From: Phorcus lineatus
Taxonomy: Eukaryota; Mollusca; Gastropoda; Trochida; Trochidae
DNA length: 64,000 nt
Reading direction: 5' to 3'
NCBI GenBank assembly: GCA_921293015.1
Contig: OV121084.1
Span: 22,696,960 to 22,760,959 of the forward strand
Position 1 is the first letter of the stretch. Every line of letters starts with the position of its first letter. Shown here one piece after another: positions 10,481-20,769 of this stretch. The translations under genes and the position numbers were made by a program. Under the pieces are notes generated by a model. That model did no database searches and was not told the origin of the DNA. It saw only the letters and a program-made list of their open reading frames with translations.

Positions 10481-10965
10481 TATTGAAATCCGCCCAAGGG
10501 TTCAGAACATAGGGCGTGCGATAGGAAGGCGTGCATAGGGTCAAAATGCATGCGTCTCAGTAAACGATAGCATGCGCGGGTCGGTAAGCTCGTGCGAGAG
10601 GGTAGAAAGTGCCCACAGGCTATTAGCACGTGCGGCGGGGAGTGGGGAAAAATTGAGTGATTTTAACGTTTATTTTCGGTACGATAAACATTATCAATAC
10701 TCTCATAACTTTCCGAGCATGTTCGCGCATTATTTAGAACACCGAAACAAAACACGGCTGCTTAGCGACAGCCGGAACGAAAATACAAGCGTTGAACTGA
10801 GACTACTGCTAGGCAATAAATTTCCGGGCCCCGCTACCGAGACCCGCGGTCATAATTAGTTAGCGTGAGAAAAATAGAGTGTGCTACTCGCATCCCGCTA
10901 AGATGACTTGCGGGCAAAGCTAATTTCATCCCGGAATATTCCGGGACCCGCATCTTAAGGGTTAA

Positions 10966-11529
10966 AAATGGTGTCGATCGATAAGATTTTTTAGAAACCT
11001 AACAAAACATGACTGGTAGGCTTTCATCAAAAGTTAGCCAGTCAAAGGTTTGCAGTCTTGTTAAAGACCGACTGGACTTTGTCAGTTTCGGGTTTTGTCT
11101 GTGGTGAAGTATCCCAACATTGTGAGATGAATGTGAGTCCAACTCGGCAAGTATTTATTGTAATGAATGCAACACCTTTCACTCTATACATGAGAATATC
11201 TCTTATTAAATATCAACAGAAAGGTATTGCAATCACTGAAATTATTCATTAATAAAGTTATAGTGTTGTGTGAAAACAAGAGTTTTGATTTCAATGTTGA
11301 CCGGATCGTGTTAACCATTTATGACCGACGCAAGCAGGGCAGTTGCCTTTATTTGTTGCTTGTTAGACAACTAAGTAAGTTTGAGTATTCGTTAAGTTTT
11401 CCTGTGATTTTTCCTCTATCACTCATGCAACTTTTCAAATGTCCGACGGGTCAATTTTCAAAACAGTCAAACTGGATTCCTAATCGGACAAGTCTTGCTC
11501 TTTTTGTTGATCTCAGAAGTTCTAGAGTG
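10966..11529. other. Unannotated spacer between two piggyBac-family copies
   Basis: Open frames here are short and show no recognisable domain. Two phrases, GACTGGTAGGC and GACCGACTGGAC, hint at a small inverted repeat near 11005-11075. I see nothing else. Confidence 0.3.
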
Positions 11530-12090
11530 TGCCATTTGGTTTAAGAAATATAAAGTGCGAAAGTTGCCTCATTTGTAACTTGTGCCTTTATTTGTGCGCA
11601 TGTGTGATCAATATATGTAATTGAAGAACATTTTTTATTGTGATGTTCAATTTATCAAAATCCACCCAGAAGTTATGAAGATATGTTATGTGAAAGAAAG
11701 GTACATTGAAAAATCTCTGTTCAGTTCACATGATAGGAAAAGCAAAAGGCATTTTGTGCATCGCTTGCAGTATCGTTATTTTATTTAGTGCATATACATA
11801 TTATATCAAAATGAAGACAATTCATTTCTCTTGGCATTGATATAAAAATGGTTTTGGAATTCATCATTTGGTTATGGAGAACAAAAGTTGGCAATGAATC
11901 AAGAATTCAAACGATGAACTGACAATACTCCCCCACAATCTTCCTCTGGGATTCCCCACATGATACAATAATGTCAACCAGTTAATGGGTAACATTTTAA
12001 GTCCACCATCCAGACCCCGCCAAGGCTAACTGCAGCATAATCTAAACTCATCCTAGACTATTCCATAACCCGCGGTTAAGAAGAGGAAGG
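11530..12090. mobile_element. Right-end relic of the piggyBac family
   Basis: 11540-11930 aligns with 9590-9900 of the intact element (phrases GTGCCTTTATTT, GCGCATGTGTGATCAATATA, TTTATCAAAATCC). The end reads AAACTCATCC, CCGCGGTTAAGAAGAGGAAGG then TTAA (12091-12094), a degenerate form of the family right end. The left part is missing. Confidence 0.6.
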
Positions 12091-12094
12091 TTAA

Positions 12095-12465
12095 GAATAT
12101 AAAACAGTTTTGCTGAAGTTCTCAAAGAAAAACATAATTAGGACCTTCTTTCTTTAAACAAAGACTTTATGATAATGCTTCAGGTAGGTAAGTTGGTAAG
12201 TTCACCATTTACATGATAGGTCGAGACCACCGACGCCTCCCCCTTTTTTCCCCTCGTCAGGTAAACTGTTAAGAGGAGAGGTGCTGTGCCACCAAAAGAG
12301 GACCTACAGAAAAGAGTCAACCAATAAGTGAGGCAATATCTTGTAGATATAAGTCACAAAGGAGTTGGAACCCTCCCACTGACAAGAAGCCCTGTCATTG
12401 ATATGCGACACCACTTCTTATAGATTCCACACTCCTTGAAACTGATGCTCCTCATAATTGGTACC
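12095..12465. other. Unannotated intergenic or intronic sequence
   Basis: No ORF, repeat or splice-supported exon is seen. It lies between a piggyBac relic and the DIRS-like RT relic and may contain the diverged 3' part of the latter. Confidence 0.3.
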
Positions 12466-13140
12466 TCACCCCTTCTGAGAGATGAGTAGAGTTCCTGATA
12501 TGACAATGGATCGTTGAGTCCACCATGACAGTTGCTGAAGCACCTCTTTAGTAGGTGAGATTGGAGTCTCCAACAGCAGAGATATTGACTTATTGAGCCA
12601 TATCTGTATCTCGCAAAGTTTGAGCCTTCCGCTTGGAGTGAATGCCTGAATCGAGGTCAAGGTGCACACAAGAGACATCCACGTCCTTACAGAGGCTGGC
12701 ACTGGCTTTAATCGTTGACGTGTCAGTTTGAGAATAGCTTCCCAGGGCTCTTCCGTAGGTGCTATGGTACAAGCTGTCGCATCCAGACAAACTCCCAGAA
12801 ACTTCCCACTTCGTTTTTGGCGTAAGTTCCGATTTCACTTGGTGAATTATCCAGCTGAGATGTGAGACATGTGAGCTAAAAACTGAAGATAGTCGGCTCG
12901 AGAACTGGTTATGATCCTCCCCGTCCGTGTCTGTACCTCTTGATGGCAGACACTTCTGGGATTGTCCTTTATGAATGGAATTCCCGCGAGGCACTCTGTG
13001 AGTGTTCTGCACACATAAGATATCTCGCATCAAGTGTACATGGATTATCTACCGGGCAATTATAGCACAAGGAATAGGCATCTACTATGCCCAGAAATTT
13101 CTGGCAATCTACACACTTACGTTGGGTTAGACATAGTGAC
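12466..13140 (-). pseudogene. DIRS-like retroelement relic: gag zinc motif and reverse transcriptase end
   Basis: On the minus strand, 13140-12985 reads RKCVDCQKFLGIVDAYSLCY, then NCPVDNPCTLDARYLMCAEH, a cysteine-rich block like the zinc region in gag-like proteins of aquatic DIRS elements. Nearer 12870 another frame gives LSWIIHQVKSELTPKT. After a frameshift near 12810 this continues with KFLGVCLDATACTIAPTEE, ARTWMSL analogues (SVRTWMSLVCTLTSIQAF) and GRLKLCEIQIWLNKS, ending at a stop at 12466. This order matches the C-terminal part of a DIRS-type reverse transcriptase. The catalytic YxDD region was not found, so most of the RT is deleted. The family call is from motif memory. Confidence 0.6.
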
Positions 13141-13556
13141 AAATTGGGAAGAGTCTGAAAAAATGTAAAAGTTCAGAAAGAAACACAAAGTCTTGAAAGA
13201 ACAATAAACATGCAATTAATTAGTTTTTAAATTCAAGGGAGATAAACACCAGTAAGAAAGGCAATTTAGGTAAGAAGAACACAACACGCATACCACAAAA
13301 CATTTAAAGTTTTCTTACCCGTTCTTAAAAATTCTTACCCGTTATGATCTGTCCATCAGTTGAGAAAGGGCAATTCAATGCAGAGGGAATGTTTACACAA
13401 TAATTGACTAACAATAAATGTTAAAAGAAAACGGAAAACTCAGAAAGGCGTTACTTCTCATGATGATTATTCAACATACTAAGTTTCAATGAGCTAGGCC
13501 TTTTTTTTAGTAAAAAACCTAACCTTTTTCTGTGTACTCCTGCACATGGAACTAAC
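13141..13556. other. Intronic or spacer sequence downstream of GCC1 exon 2
   Basis: It contains two near copies of TTCTTACCCGTT within 20 bp (13315-13345) and no recognisable exon. The intron following exon 2 starts at 13556 (donor GTTAGT on the minus strand). The next GCC1 exon was not found between here and position 1. Confidence 0.4.
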
Positions 13557-13732
13557 CTGAAGGTAATACTGCTCTGTAGCAGGGGTTTTAGTCACAGTGG
13601 AGTTGGAGAGGGAGGTGGTTGTAGCACTCGGAGACTGTGAAGTGGGGTCATGGCTGGCAGAGGTGAGCACCTTCACACTAGCCTCAAGCGCTTCCTTCTC
13701 TGTAACCAGTCCCTTGTAGGCTCTCACCACAT
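13557..13732 (-). CDS. GCC1: GCC1 (golgin with GRIP domain), coding exon 2
   Basis: Acceptor TTTGATAG precedes 13732 and donor GTTAGT follows 13557, both on the minus strand. The 176-nt exon starts with two bases of a split codon and ends in phase 0. It reads VVRAYKGLVTEKEALEASVK, then VLTSASHDPTSQSPSATTT, ending EQYYLQ. The first block is the highly conserved N-terminal coiled coil of GCC1, a peripheral trans-Golgi golgin recruited by Arl1 through a C-terminal GRIP domain. The Ser/Thr-rich tail is poorly conserved. Joined to the exon at 51765-51849 it restores RLR-D-VVRAYK exactly in phase, which is strong evidence for both exons. Later exons with the GRIP domain lie outside the window. Confidence 0.85.
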
Positions 13733-14166
13733 CTATCAAACACACAAACATTGCATTTTGCATTTAGATGAATTATATATGTCATTAGCAAAGAATAAAA
13801 AATCAAATACAAAATGAAATCAACAGATTTTCGACAAGCTCACAAAATTTAAAGAAAAAAAACAAATAGAGAAAAAAAGCATAAGTGTAGAAGACTTGAT
13901 CATTTCAGTCTTTTATGAAATTATGATTTTGGGCCAGACAAATTAGTATCTAAATGATTTTTAAAAAAATCAACCTTCACATATTTCTGGATCTCCATGA
14001 TGAATTTGACCTAAAGAGCACAAACTCTAATCCATACATGACTTGCTAAAATCCTCCCCCCCCACCCCCCTCAAACTAAATAATGATTAATTTAGAAATT
14101 GTGACCCATCTCTTTTTTCATCCAAATCCCTAAATTATTTCAAGATATTTCCATAATAGTTAACAG

Positions 14167-14328
14167 GGAAGACAAGATTTTCTGCATAACGACTTCGTTA
14201 TTGTGAAATTCATGACGTTTCAGAGTGTATGCTACTCCTTCATCCCATCTGATGAAGGAGTAGCATACACTCTGAAATGTCATGAATTTAACAATAATGA
14301 AGTTGTTATGCAGAAAATCTTGTCTTCC
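14167..14328. repeat. 162-bp near-perfect palindrome
   Basis: Arms of 78 bp (14167-14244 and 14251-14328) are separated by CCATCT. They start GGAAGACAAGATTTTCTGCA and end CTACTCCTTCATC. I count four mismatches; three are G versus A differences that would be G-U pairs in a plus-strand transcript. Such a hairpin could be a complete palindromic MITE or the source of a long hairpin RNA. No target duplication is evident. Confidence 0.9.
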
Positions 14329-14589
14329 TTATGTATATCACTTCTTAATGCCCTTCAAAAACTTGAAAATAGTTACCGTAATAACGACACATAAAATATT
14401 TCTGAATTTCCATAATAAATTTAACTTGTTGATCAGTTACAAATAATGAGTCAGACACAATATGTAACAGATTGACCCAGACGTAATGGATTAATTAGCC
14501 CCACTATTTCGTTGTTTTGGAGGATAATAAGGAAGTGGAATTTACAAAGTTTAAATTCCATATTTTGGTGTTCATACAAAGTGATCATC

Positions 14590-16733
14590 AAGACTCCTTT
14601 TTCACAAGCATTTTGCTTAGTACAGATGCAACTACCGGTAATATATGGAATTGAAAGCAAAGTATTCTTCTTTACGAGGATATAAAATATAAGAATCTTT
14701 TGACCTTGGTTTAGAAGGAATTACCAACAAAAGGTGGATACCCATAATTAGTGATTTCATAATTGCCTTTTAGCTACATTTGTCCCATCATTTCCACTTG
14801 TTTTGTTTTGCTATGAACGTGCAAATTATACTTGGAAATGAAAACACTTAAGCTCATTTATTCTTTACAGTGATATGAAAATAATAAAAATTTATCACTT
14901 GGTTTGAAATATACAGTGTTCAATGAGGGTACCGTAAGATATTTGAGAAAACATTTTGATAATTATGATATCACTTGCCACTCCTTTATTATCATTTGGA
15001 AATTTTATACAGAAATTAAGAAAATCTGTTCCTTTATCTTGTAAAATAAAAATTTAAGTAATGCGCCCTGCAGTACGTTATATAGAATAAAAGATAGGAA
15101 GTGTAAAAGAGAGGTAGATTATAAAATCGCTTCTCAGTTCACAAGATATGAATAGAGAGATTGCCTGTTTGTGCAATGCTTTCTGGGTCCTTCTTGATTT
15201 CCGTACACCTACATTCAAATCAAATCAAAGGCAATCATTCCATCTTTATCACAATGAAATCAATTTCAAAAATGCGCCATGCTGTTGAGAGGACAAAAAA
15301 AGGTGCATGACAAAATTGTCGTTCAGTTCACATGATTTTGAAAGAGAAAAAAGATTTTTATGCAGCGCTTGCTGTCTTTATGTATTTTTTGGGATATACA
15401 AATTATACATGGAACTAATGAAAATCTTTTTCTTTTTCTTGTGATATAAAAATTGTTAAAATACATTGAACACATTCTTGTTAATGTAAACATTTTATAA
15501 GGAATTGAAGATAATCTTTTTTTCTTTATTGTAATGTACCTTTATCAAAAAGCGTCTCACAAGATATGAGCTACTACAGGAAAGTAGATGATAAAATTTC
15601 ATGAGGATGACAGAGCCGAATAAGCTTTTTGTGCAGGCCTTGTTGTGTCTTTATTTTTTTTTTGAGCATGTACAAATTTTACATGGAATCAAAGACAATC
15701 TTTTTCTCATTCTTGTGATATATATGCTTTAAGAACAGCATGAGAAATATGGTGTGCAAAAATGTTATAAGAATAAAAAATATCTGAAAATCACTTTTTT
15801 GTGTCACATGATGTGTATCCATTTTAGGTGACGCAGTTATGTACATTATATCAAATTGAAGACAATTTTCTTCTCTTTCAAATGATTTCACACATATTAA
15901 AATCCGCCCAAGGGTTCATATCATATGGTGTCGGATAAAAGGGTTTGCACGCATCAAAGAAAACAATATATAACATGCGCATGGCTCGGTAATCTCGTGG
16001 GGGGATAGAAAGAGCTAATCTGCCAAGACGTTGAGTGGGGAAAATTGACTGATTGTTATGCATATTTTCGGTCAGATTGACAAGATCAATGTCTACAAAA
16101 CCTTTGGAACATATACCCTCCTTATTTAGAAGAACAATGAAAAAAAATTTGACGGCCTAGTGACAGCAGGATCGAAAATACAAGCATTAACACTACTGAA
16201 GCACAATCTCCTTCCAGGACTTGCTACATGGTAAGGATGGGTATTGCTCCTCATTTTCGTATTGCAATATATTGCGATACAGAAAAGCGTATTGCAATAC
16301 GTATTGCAATATATTGGTACTTTTCATATTTCATTTTTTGCATGCTCTCTTGACTAAATAGCAGTAATTATATCAGTGATCAATGCTCCACTGGCCATCG
16401 ATTTGTAAAGTAAGATAACTCAGTGATTGGTTTCGGACTTTTAACATATCTGTGCTATTTTCACCTGGCGAGTTCACACATTGTTTACAACTTTCGGTAA
16501 AATCACGTTTTTCTTGTTACGTTTCTCTGCAATTTTACATGGAAATTTTAAATTTTAAAACTTCCGATATATTGGATGTTTTCAGAAGAGTGTACCGGTT
16601 CGTATCCTGTTGTTCCTGTATTGCAATATACCGATATACCGATAATACCGCGCACCCTTACTACATGGGACTGCTTTCAGCGTAATCTAAACTCATCCGA
16701 TACTATTCAATAACCAGCGGCTTATATTAAGGG
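14590..16733. mobile_element. Right half of another piggyBac-family copy
   Basis: 14600-15030 aligns with 25580-26010 of the copy ending at 27220 (TTCCACTTGTTTTGTTTTGC, then GTGCAAATTATACTTGG). 15900-16200 aligns with 10490-10800. The right end reads GCGGCTTATATTAAGGG followed by TTAA (16734-16737). No transposase sequence is left. A 429-bp hAT-type MITE is inserted at 16232-16660. Confidence 0.75.
16232..16660. mobile_element. hAT-type MITE, 429 bp, with 8-bp target duplication
   Basis: CTACATGG is duplicated on both sides (16224-16231 and 16661-16668). The element begins TAAGGATGGGTATTG and ends with the complement of TAAGGGTGCGCGGTATT. An 8-bp duplication with TAAGG-type termini fits the hAT superfamily. 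The ends hold repeated GTATTGCAATAC-like palindromic runs. There is no transposase. Confidence 0.8.
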
Positions 16734-16737
16734 TTAA

Positions 16738-17368
16738 GTACTTTACCCCATAGCTGCAAGCCACTAAATCTACAATTTTGAATCCCATGAACTGTGTACA
16801 CAGGATTTCAGCTTTCCACTCCTCTTGCTTCTTGAGAAGAAGTTGAAAATATGTTATTAGGGCGTGGTCCCTGTGCTCCTTAACTGATGTCACAGGGTCA
16901 CCAAATCTATAAATTCGAATCCTCATCAGGTAAGGAGTCTGCATACAAAGTTTCAGCTGTCTTCGCCTCCTGCTTCTGGAGAAGGAGATTGTTATTTGTT
17001 ATCATAAGTAAACTTACCTCTGGGTTGTTGCCCGTAACTTCATCCATCAATGTCAAGAACAGAAAGAGAAAAACTAATATATCTTTTAGTGGTGTGCATG
17101 ATGTGTTATTCTTCCCCGAATTATCTTACTTTGCCAATAAATTTGGCGGCATGTTTTTTATCAAACACTTGTAAACCACTTGGTCTAGATAGGGAGGTGG
17201 GTGGGAGTAAACATTACAATCCAGAGGTAAGTTAACTTATAATTTCAAATGATGTTTGGAATTATTGATAATTATTGCATTAACATCACCTCTGGGTTGT
17301 TGCCTGAATCCCAAGTAAGGATGGTTGGAAAATCCAGGTGAACAGACAATGGGAGAGAGCTATCTTGT
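16738..17368. repeat. Spacer with a dispersed repeat shared with 53150-53470
   Basis: About 16770-16990 has the phrases GTGTACACAGGATTTCAGCT, GGTCACCAAATCTATAAATT and GAATCC...ATCAGG...GGAGTCTG. The last two types recur at 53170-53420. The phrase ACCTCTGGGTTGTTGCC occurs twice (near 17017 and 17290), a local duplication. No coding content is recognised. Confidence 0.5.
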
Positions 17369-17997
17369 TTAGCCCTTAAATTGCTGAATATTATAACAAC
17401 CATTTTTGCCCCGTTGCTGAATTTTCCAGCCTCGCTACCGTTAATGCCTTAGTGGCACCAATACTTGAATTATCCAGCGCTGCGAGACATGACCGTTTTT
17501 ACAATATATGGTGTATTTATATGGCAAATTCTGCAGCTAAATGATTGTTTTATACAAATGGGCGATACTTATCTGACACTTTGAATTATTTTTTCATCCC
17601 ACCTAGAAAGTTTTTATTACAATCTAAAGATTGTCTTCATTTCTGGTCATATAAAATCCTACATTCTTACCGGGCAACTAAAAAAAACTAAAATATGGAA
17701 TTGAAGATACATCATTCCTCTTTACGAAGATATAACCATAATTGTAGTACGACTTCTAGTTAGATTTCTACAAGCTTCTAAAGAATGTCCATATTTTATA
17801 AAAGCACTTTCATTTGGTGCGGCTCTTTTTAAACTTCCACTGACAACTCACTTTGATTTTTCTGTCTTTTCTAAAAATTATACAAAATATTATTCTATTT
17901 ACTAGAAATAGTTTATAATCTTTATGAGAAATCCTCTAGTCACCTGTCTTGTTGTGAAGAACATACTTTGGGGACCTAAAAAGACTTGGGCGTCAAG

Positions 17998-19155
17998 TGA
18001 GTAATGCTCATCTACACTTCCACTCCTTTCTTCTTTCTTCAATTCTCCTCTTCATTATCCTTCTCCAACAAACTGATATAAGCTTTTGAGTAATCTTGAC
18101 ATGTATGATACATTCTGAAACATGGTGCTACACACAGAGCAACTTTACACTGGAGACATTTTAATGTACATTCCTTGCCAAATCTTTCCATCTTTCTAAC
18201 TGGCTGATTCAGAGTTTCCCCTTGTTTTTTTAAGTTATTCCCGTTTTTTTACTTTGAAACAGATGAAACAAACCTGTGTAAGGTTAATCTTCCTGCCAAC
18301 AGGCTGAATCTTTCACAGAAAGTGAAGACCATGAAGACATGTGACACTTAAGTCGCTCATGGGGGGGGGGTACTTTTTCAGTGTCCGTGACGGTTACAAT
18401 GTGTTGGACTAGGTCTTTCCTGAACTGACGACTTGTTTTCTAAGACTAAGTTTTATCTTTTGTGAATTCTTTATAAAAATGTATGCATTCAAAAGAGCAA
18501 CGTGTATCCCATTAAACCAAACACGCTTCCCCCATTTTAGAGGGGGTGTACGACAACATCTGGTCTGCCTGATCCACACTGCCGATGTACTTGTTGTATT
18601 CACATGGTTTTGTATTGGGTTCCCCAGTCACTCGGTTCTTCTTCCCTGTCCCTACCATTTCTGTGTCTTCAGTGGTAGCAACGCTGACTTCTTGTCCTCA
18701 TACCTCAAAAGGAGAAGGTCCTGCTTGTACGCAACGATCATATCACCTTTCTTCTGTTTTTTCTTTGCTTTCTTTAGGTTGTCTTTACAGTTTCCTTTCA
18801 ACATTAAAAAAGTCATGTCAATGTGACCTTGGCCCCTGCTACCATCACCCCATAGAATCTCCATGATCATCGTAGTGTGTATCCATATCATTATATTGCT
18901 CAAAAAAGCCATTTAACTCATCCTCTGTGGAAGTACCAAATCTAGCAGCCCCACCAGTAGCAGCTAATATTTCTCTCCCAATGTTTCTTATTTATGGATC
19001 ACTATCAATGTCCTTTTCACTAATAGACTCACTCTCATCAGTAGTCTCCATATCAGAAGCTTCATCGGCATGGACCTCTTTGATGAAGTCTTCTTCGCTT
19101 GACGTTGATGGCCCTTCATAACTCCTTCTTCTTTGCTGTCTGGCCTTAAGCATAC
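17998..19155 (-). pseudogene. piggyBac transposase relic with internal deletion
   Basis: The N-terminal acidic region is recognisable (YEGPSTSSEEDFIKEVHADE around 19120-19060). The frame then jumps from the equivalent of residue about 118 of the intact copy straight to residue about 390 (LKGNCKDNLKKAKKKQKKGD near 18800), so roughly 270 residues with the first two catalytic aspartates are gone. C-terminal parts QMLSYTP-like and WFNGIHVALLNAYIF (18600-18480) and the zinc domain CLQCKVALCVAPCFRMYHT (about 18150) remain, with stops and frameshifts. In this copy core and zinc domain are contiguous, which reveals the insertions in the other copy. Confidence 0.8.
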
Positions 19156-20769
19156 CTCACTTCAATTGATTGGAAAAAAATTAGGGATATTCAAGATTTT
19201 AATATCAACACATGTTGAATTGTACCAAGAAATTCAATGTTAGCTTCTTGGACATTCATGACACATATCAAAAGTGTTTGAAACAACACTGTCATTGAGG
19301 CCGATGGAACCAATGACCATCAACAAGAACAATGAGGACACTTTTTAGTCATTTTCTGTATTCCTAGGGCTTCTGCGTCAGGGAGGTGAGATGATTTGGG
19401 TGTTAACGCCCCTTTCAAGAATATTTTACTTATATCACGGCTGCTAGTATCATTGCAGTGAGAAAAACCCCAAAACCATTTCGGCTATGCATTGGGGTGA
19501 AGCCTGTGAGCATCGGCTGGAATTACAAACTGTGGTTGGTACTCCGCTGAAATTCAATGAAGCATTGCACCCAAACCTGACTGCCTATAGAACAGTTCTC
19601 AACTGCAGACAAAGTTCCTGAGCAACTACGTCAGGGAAGTTCTCATTGTAAGTTGTGGATTACAAGTGATTTTCAACACACAACTTCTCTTCCGAGAATT
19701 ATAAGTTCCAGGACCTACCTGTCAGGGCTTCACAGAGTAACAGGGGACTCAGCGAACAATTCTGTTCTCCTAACGGAAACTCATGCTCTCCCGACATATA
19801 TACCAAAATGTTTCACACCCCAAAAGAACACCAACCCTTTGTTTTGATTCACAAAAGTTTAATAATGTTGAAAGATAATTTTGAAGACGCCAATCAAAAT
19901 GCCGGACTTTTTCCTGCCTGAAATACAGTTTTACAGGTGTCGCCACCTACCCAAAGCATTTCAAGCTTGTCCATTTTCATGGGACAAATTCCCGATTACC
20001 TCATGTTGATGCCCAACAAAAAATCCTTGATTTGCTGAAAACATCATTAACTTAAGAAAAATTACTATACTAAAAAGGCTGCTTGGTTTGTCAGATAATC
20101 AATGTTTCAATATGTGAAATGTAATGCTGTTAACATAGGAAATCTTTTTCAAACTTTATTCATCACGATGACATCTTGTGAATAATGAAGGAAATAAAAA
20201 TTCAAATTCAATTCAAGGAGCCTGATTAGAAAGAATATTGCATTTCAATCTCATCAATATACACTTTCTGCAAATGCCATCATAAACAAAAATGTTTACA
20301 AACTTTCAAAACCCCCTAGGCCGAATAACACCTTGTTTAAGGCTATGTTTCCCCCAGTTTTTCATCATTTATAAAAATCTTGTGCGCATGTGTGAATGAT
20401 ATGTCAAATTAAAGACATAGTTAGAATGGTTTCTATAACCAAAGTAAACTTATTTTTAATTTGGGCAGTGAAACTCCATACATTCTGAGAGTGCATGCGC
20501 GAAATCAATACAAAACTGAAGACGAAACAAGAATATGTCTAGAACAAATTTTACAGTTATCTAAAAATTGTCTATATTTCAAACGTTATAAAATCATTTA
20601 ATTACCAACTTCACATTTTCAAATTATCTACGGAAATAAAGCTAATTTATTGCCCTTTATTTCACAACAATTCTCATTAGGATAGGCCATCCTACACGAA
20701 ATATATTAATTATTGTAGTAAAAAAAAGAATGGAGAAAAAAGAGAAAAACAATTAAATGAAACCTTTCA
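19156..20769. other. Internal and subterminal non-coding part of the second piggyBac copy
   Basis: 19230-19830 matches 8400-8960 in patches (GTGGATTACAA, CTTCTCTTCCGAGA, CCCGACATATATA). 20380-20680 has weak copies of the subterminal array core (GCGCATGTGTGAATGATATG). No independent gene is visible. Confidence 0.5.

Larger units (their letters stand above)
3829..10961 (-). mobile_element. Long piggyBac element, 7.1 kb, flanked by TTAA
   Basis: The left end reads TTAA (3825-3828) then CCCTTCCGTTGC. The right end reads CATCTTAAGGG then TTAA (10962-10965). TTAA duplications and CCC...GGG termini are hallmarks of piggyBac, and the element carries a piggyBac transposase on the minus strand. Terminal inverted identity is short (CCCTT). 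At 7133 bp it is far longer than the 2.4-3 kb usual for the family. The extra length is mostly arrays of a roughly 180-215 bp sequence near both ends plus two insertions. Parts of the same family are at 455-3345, 11530-12090, 14590-16733 and 17373-27220. Confidence 0.85.
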
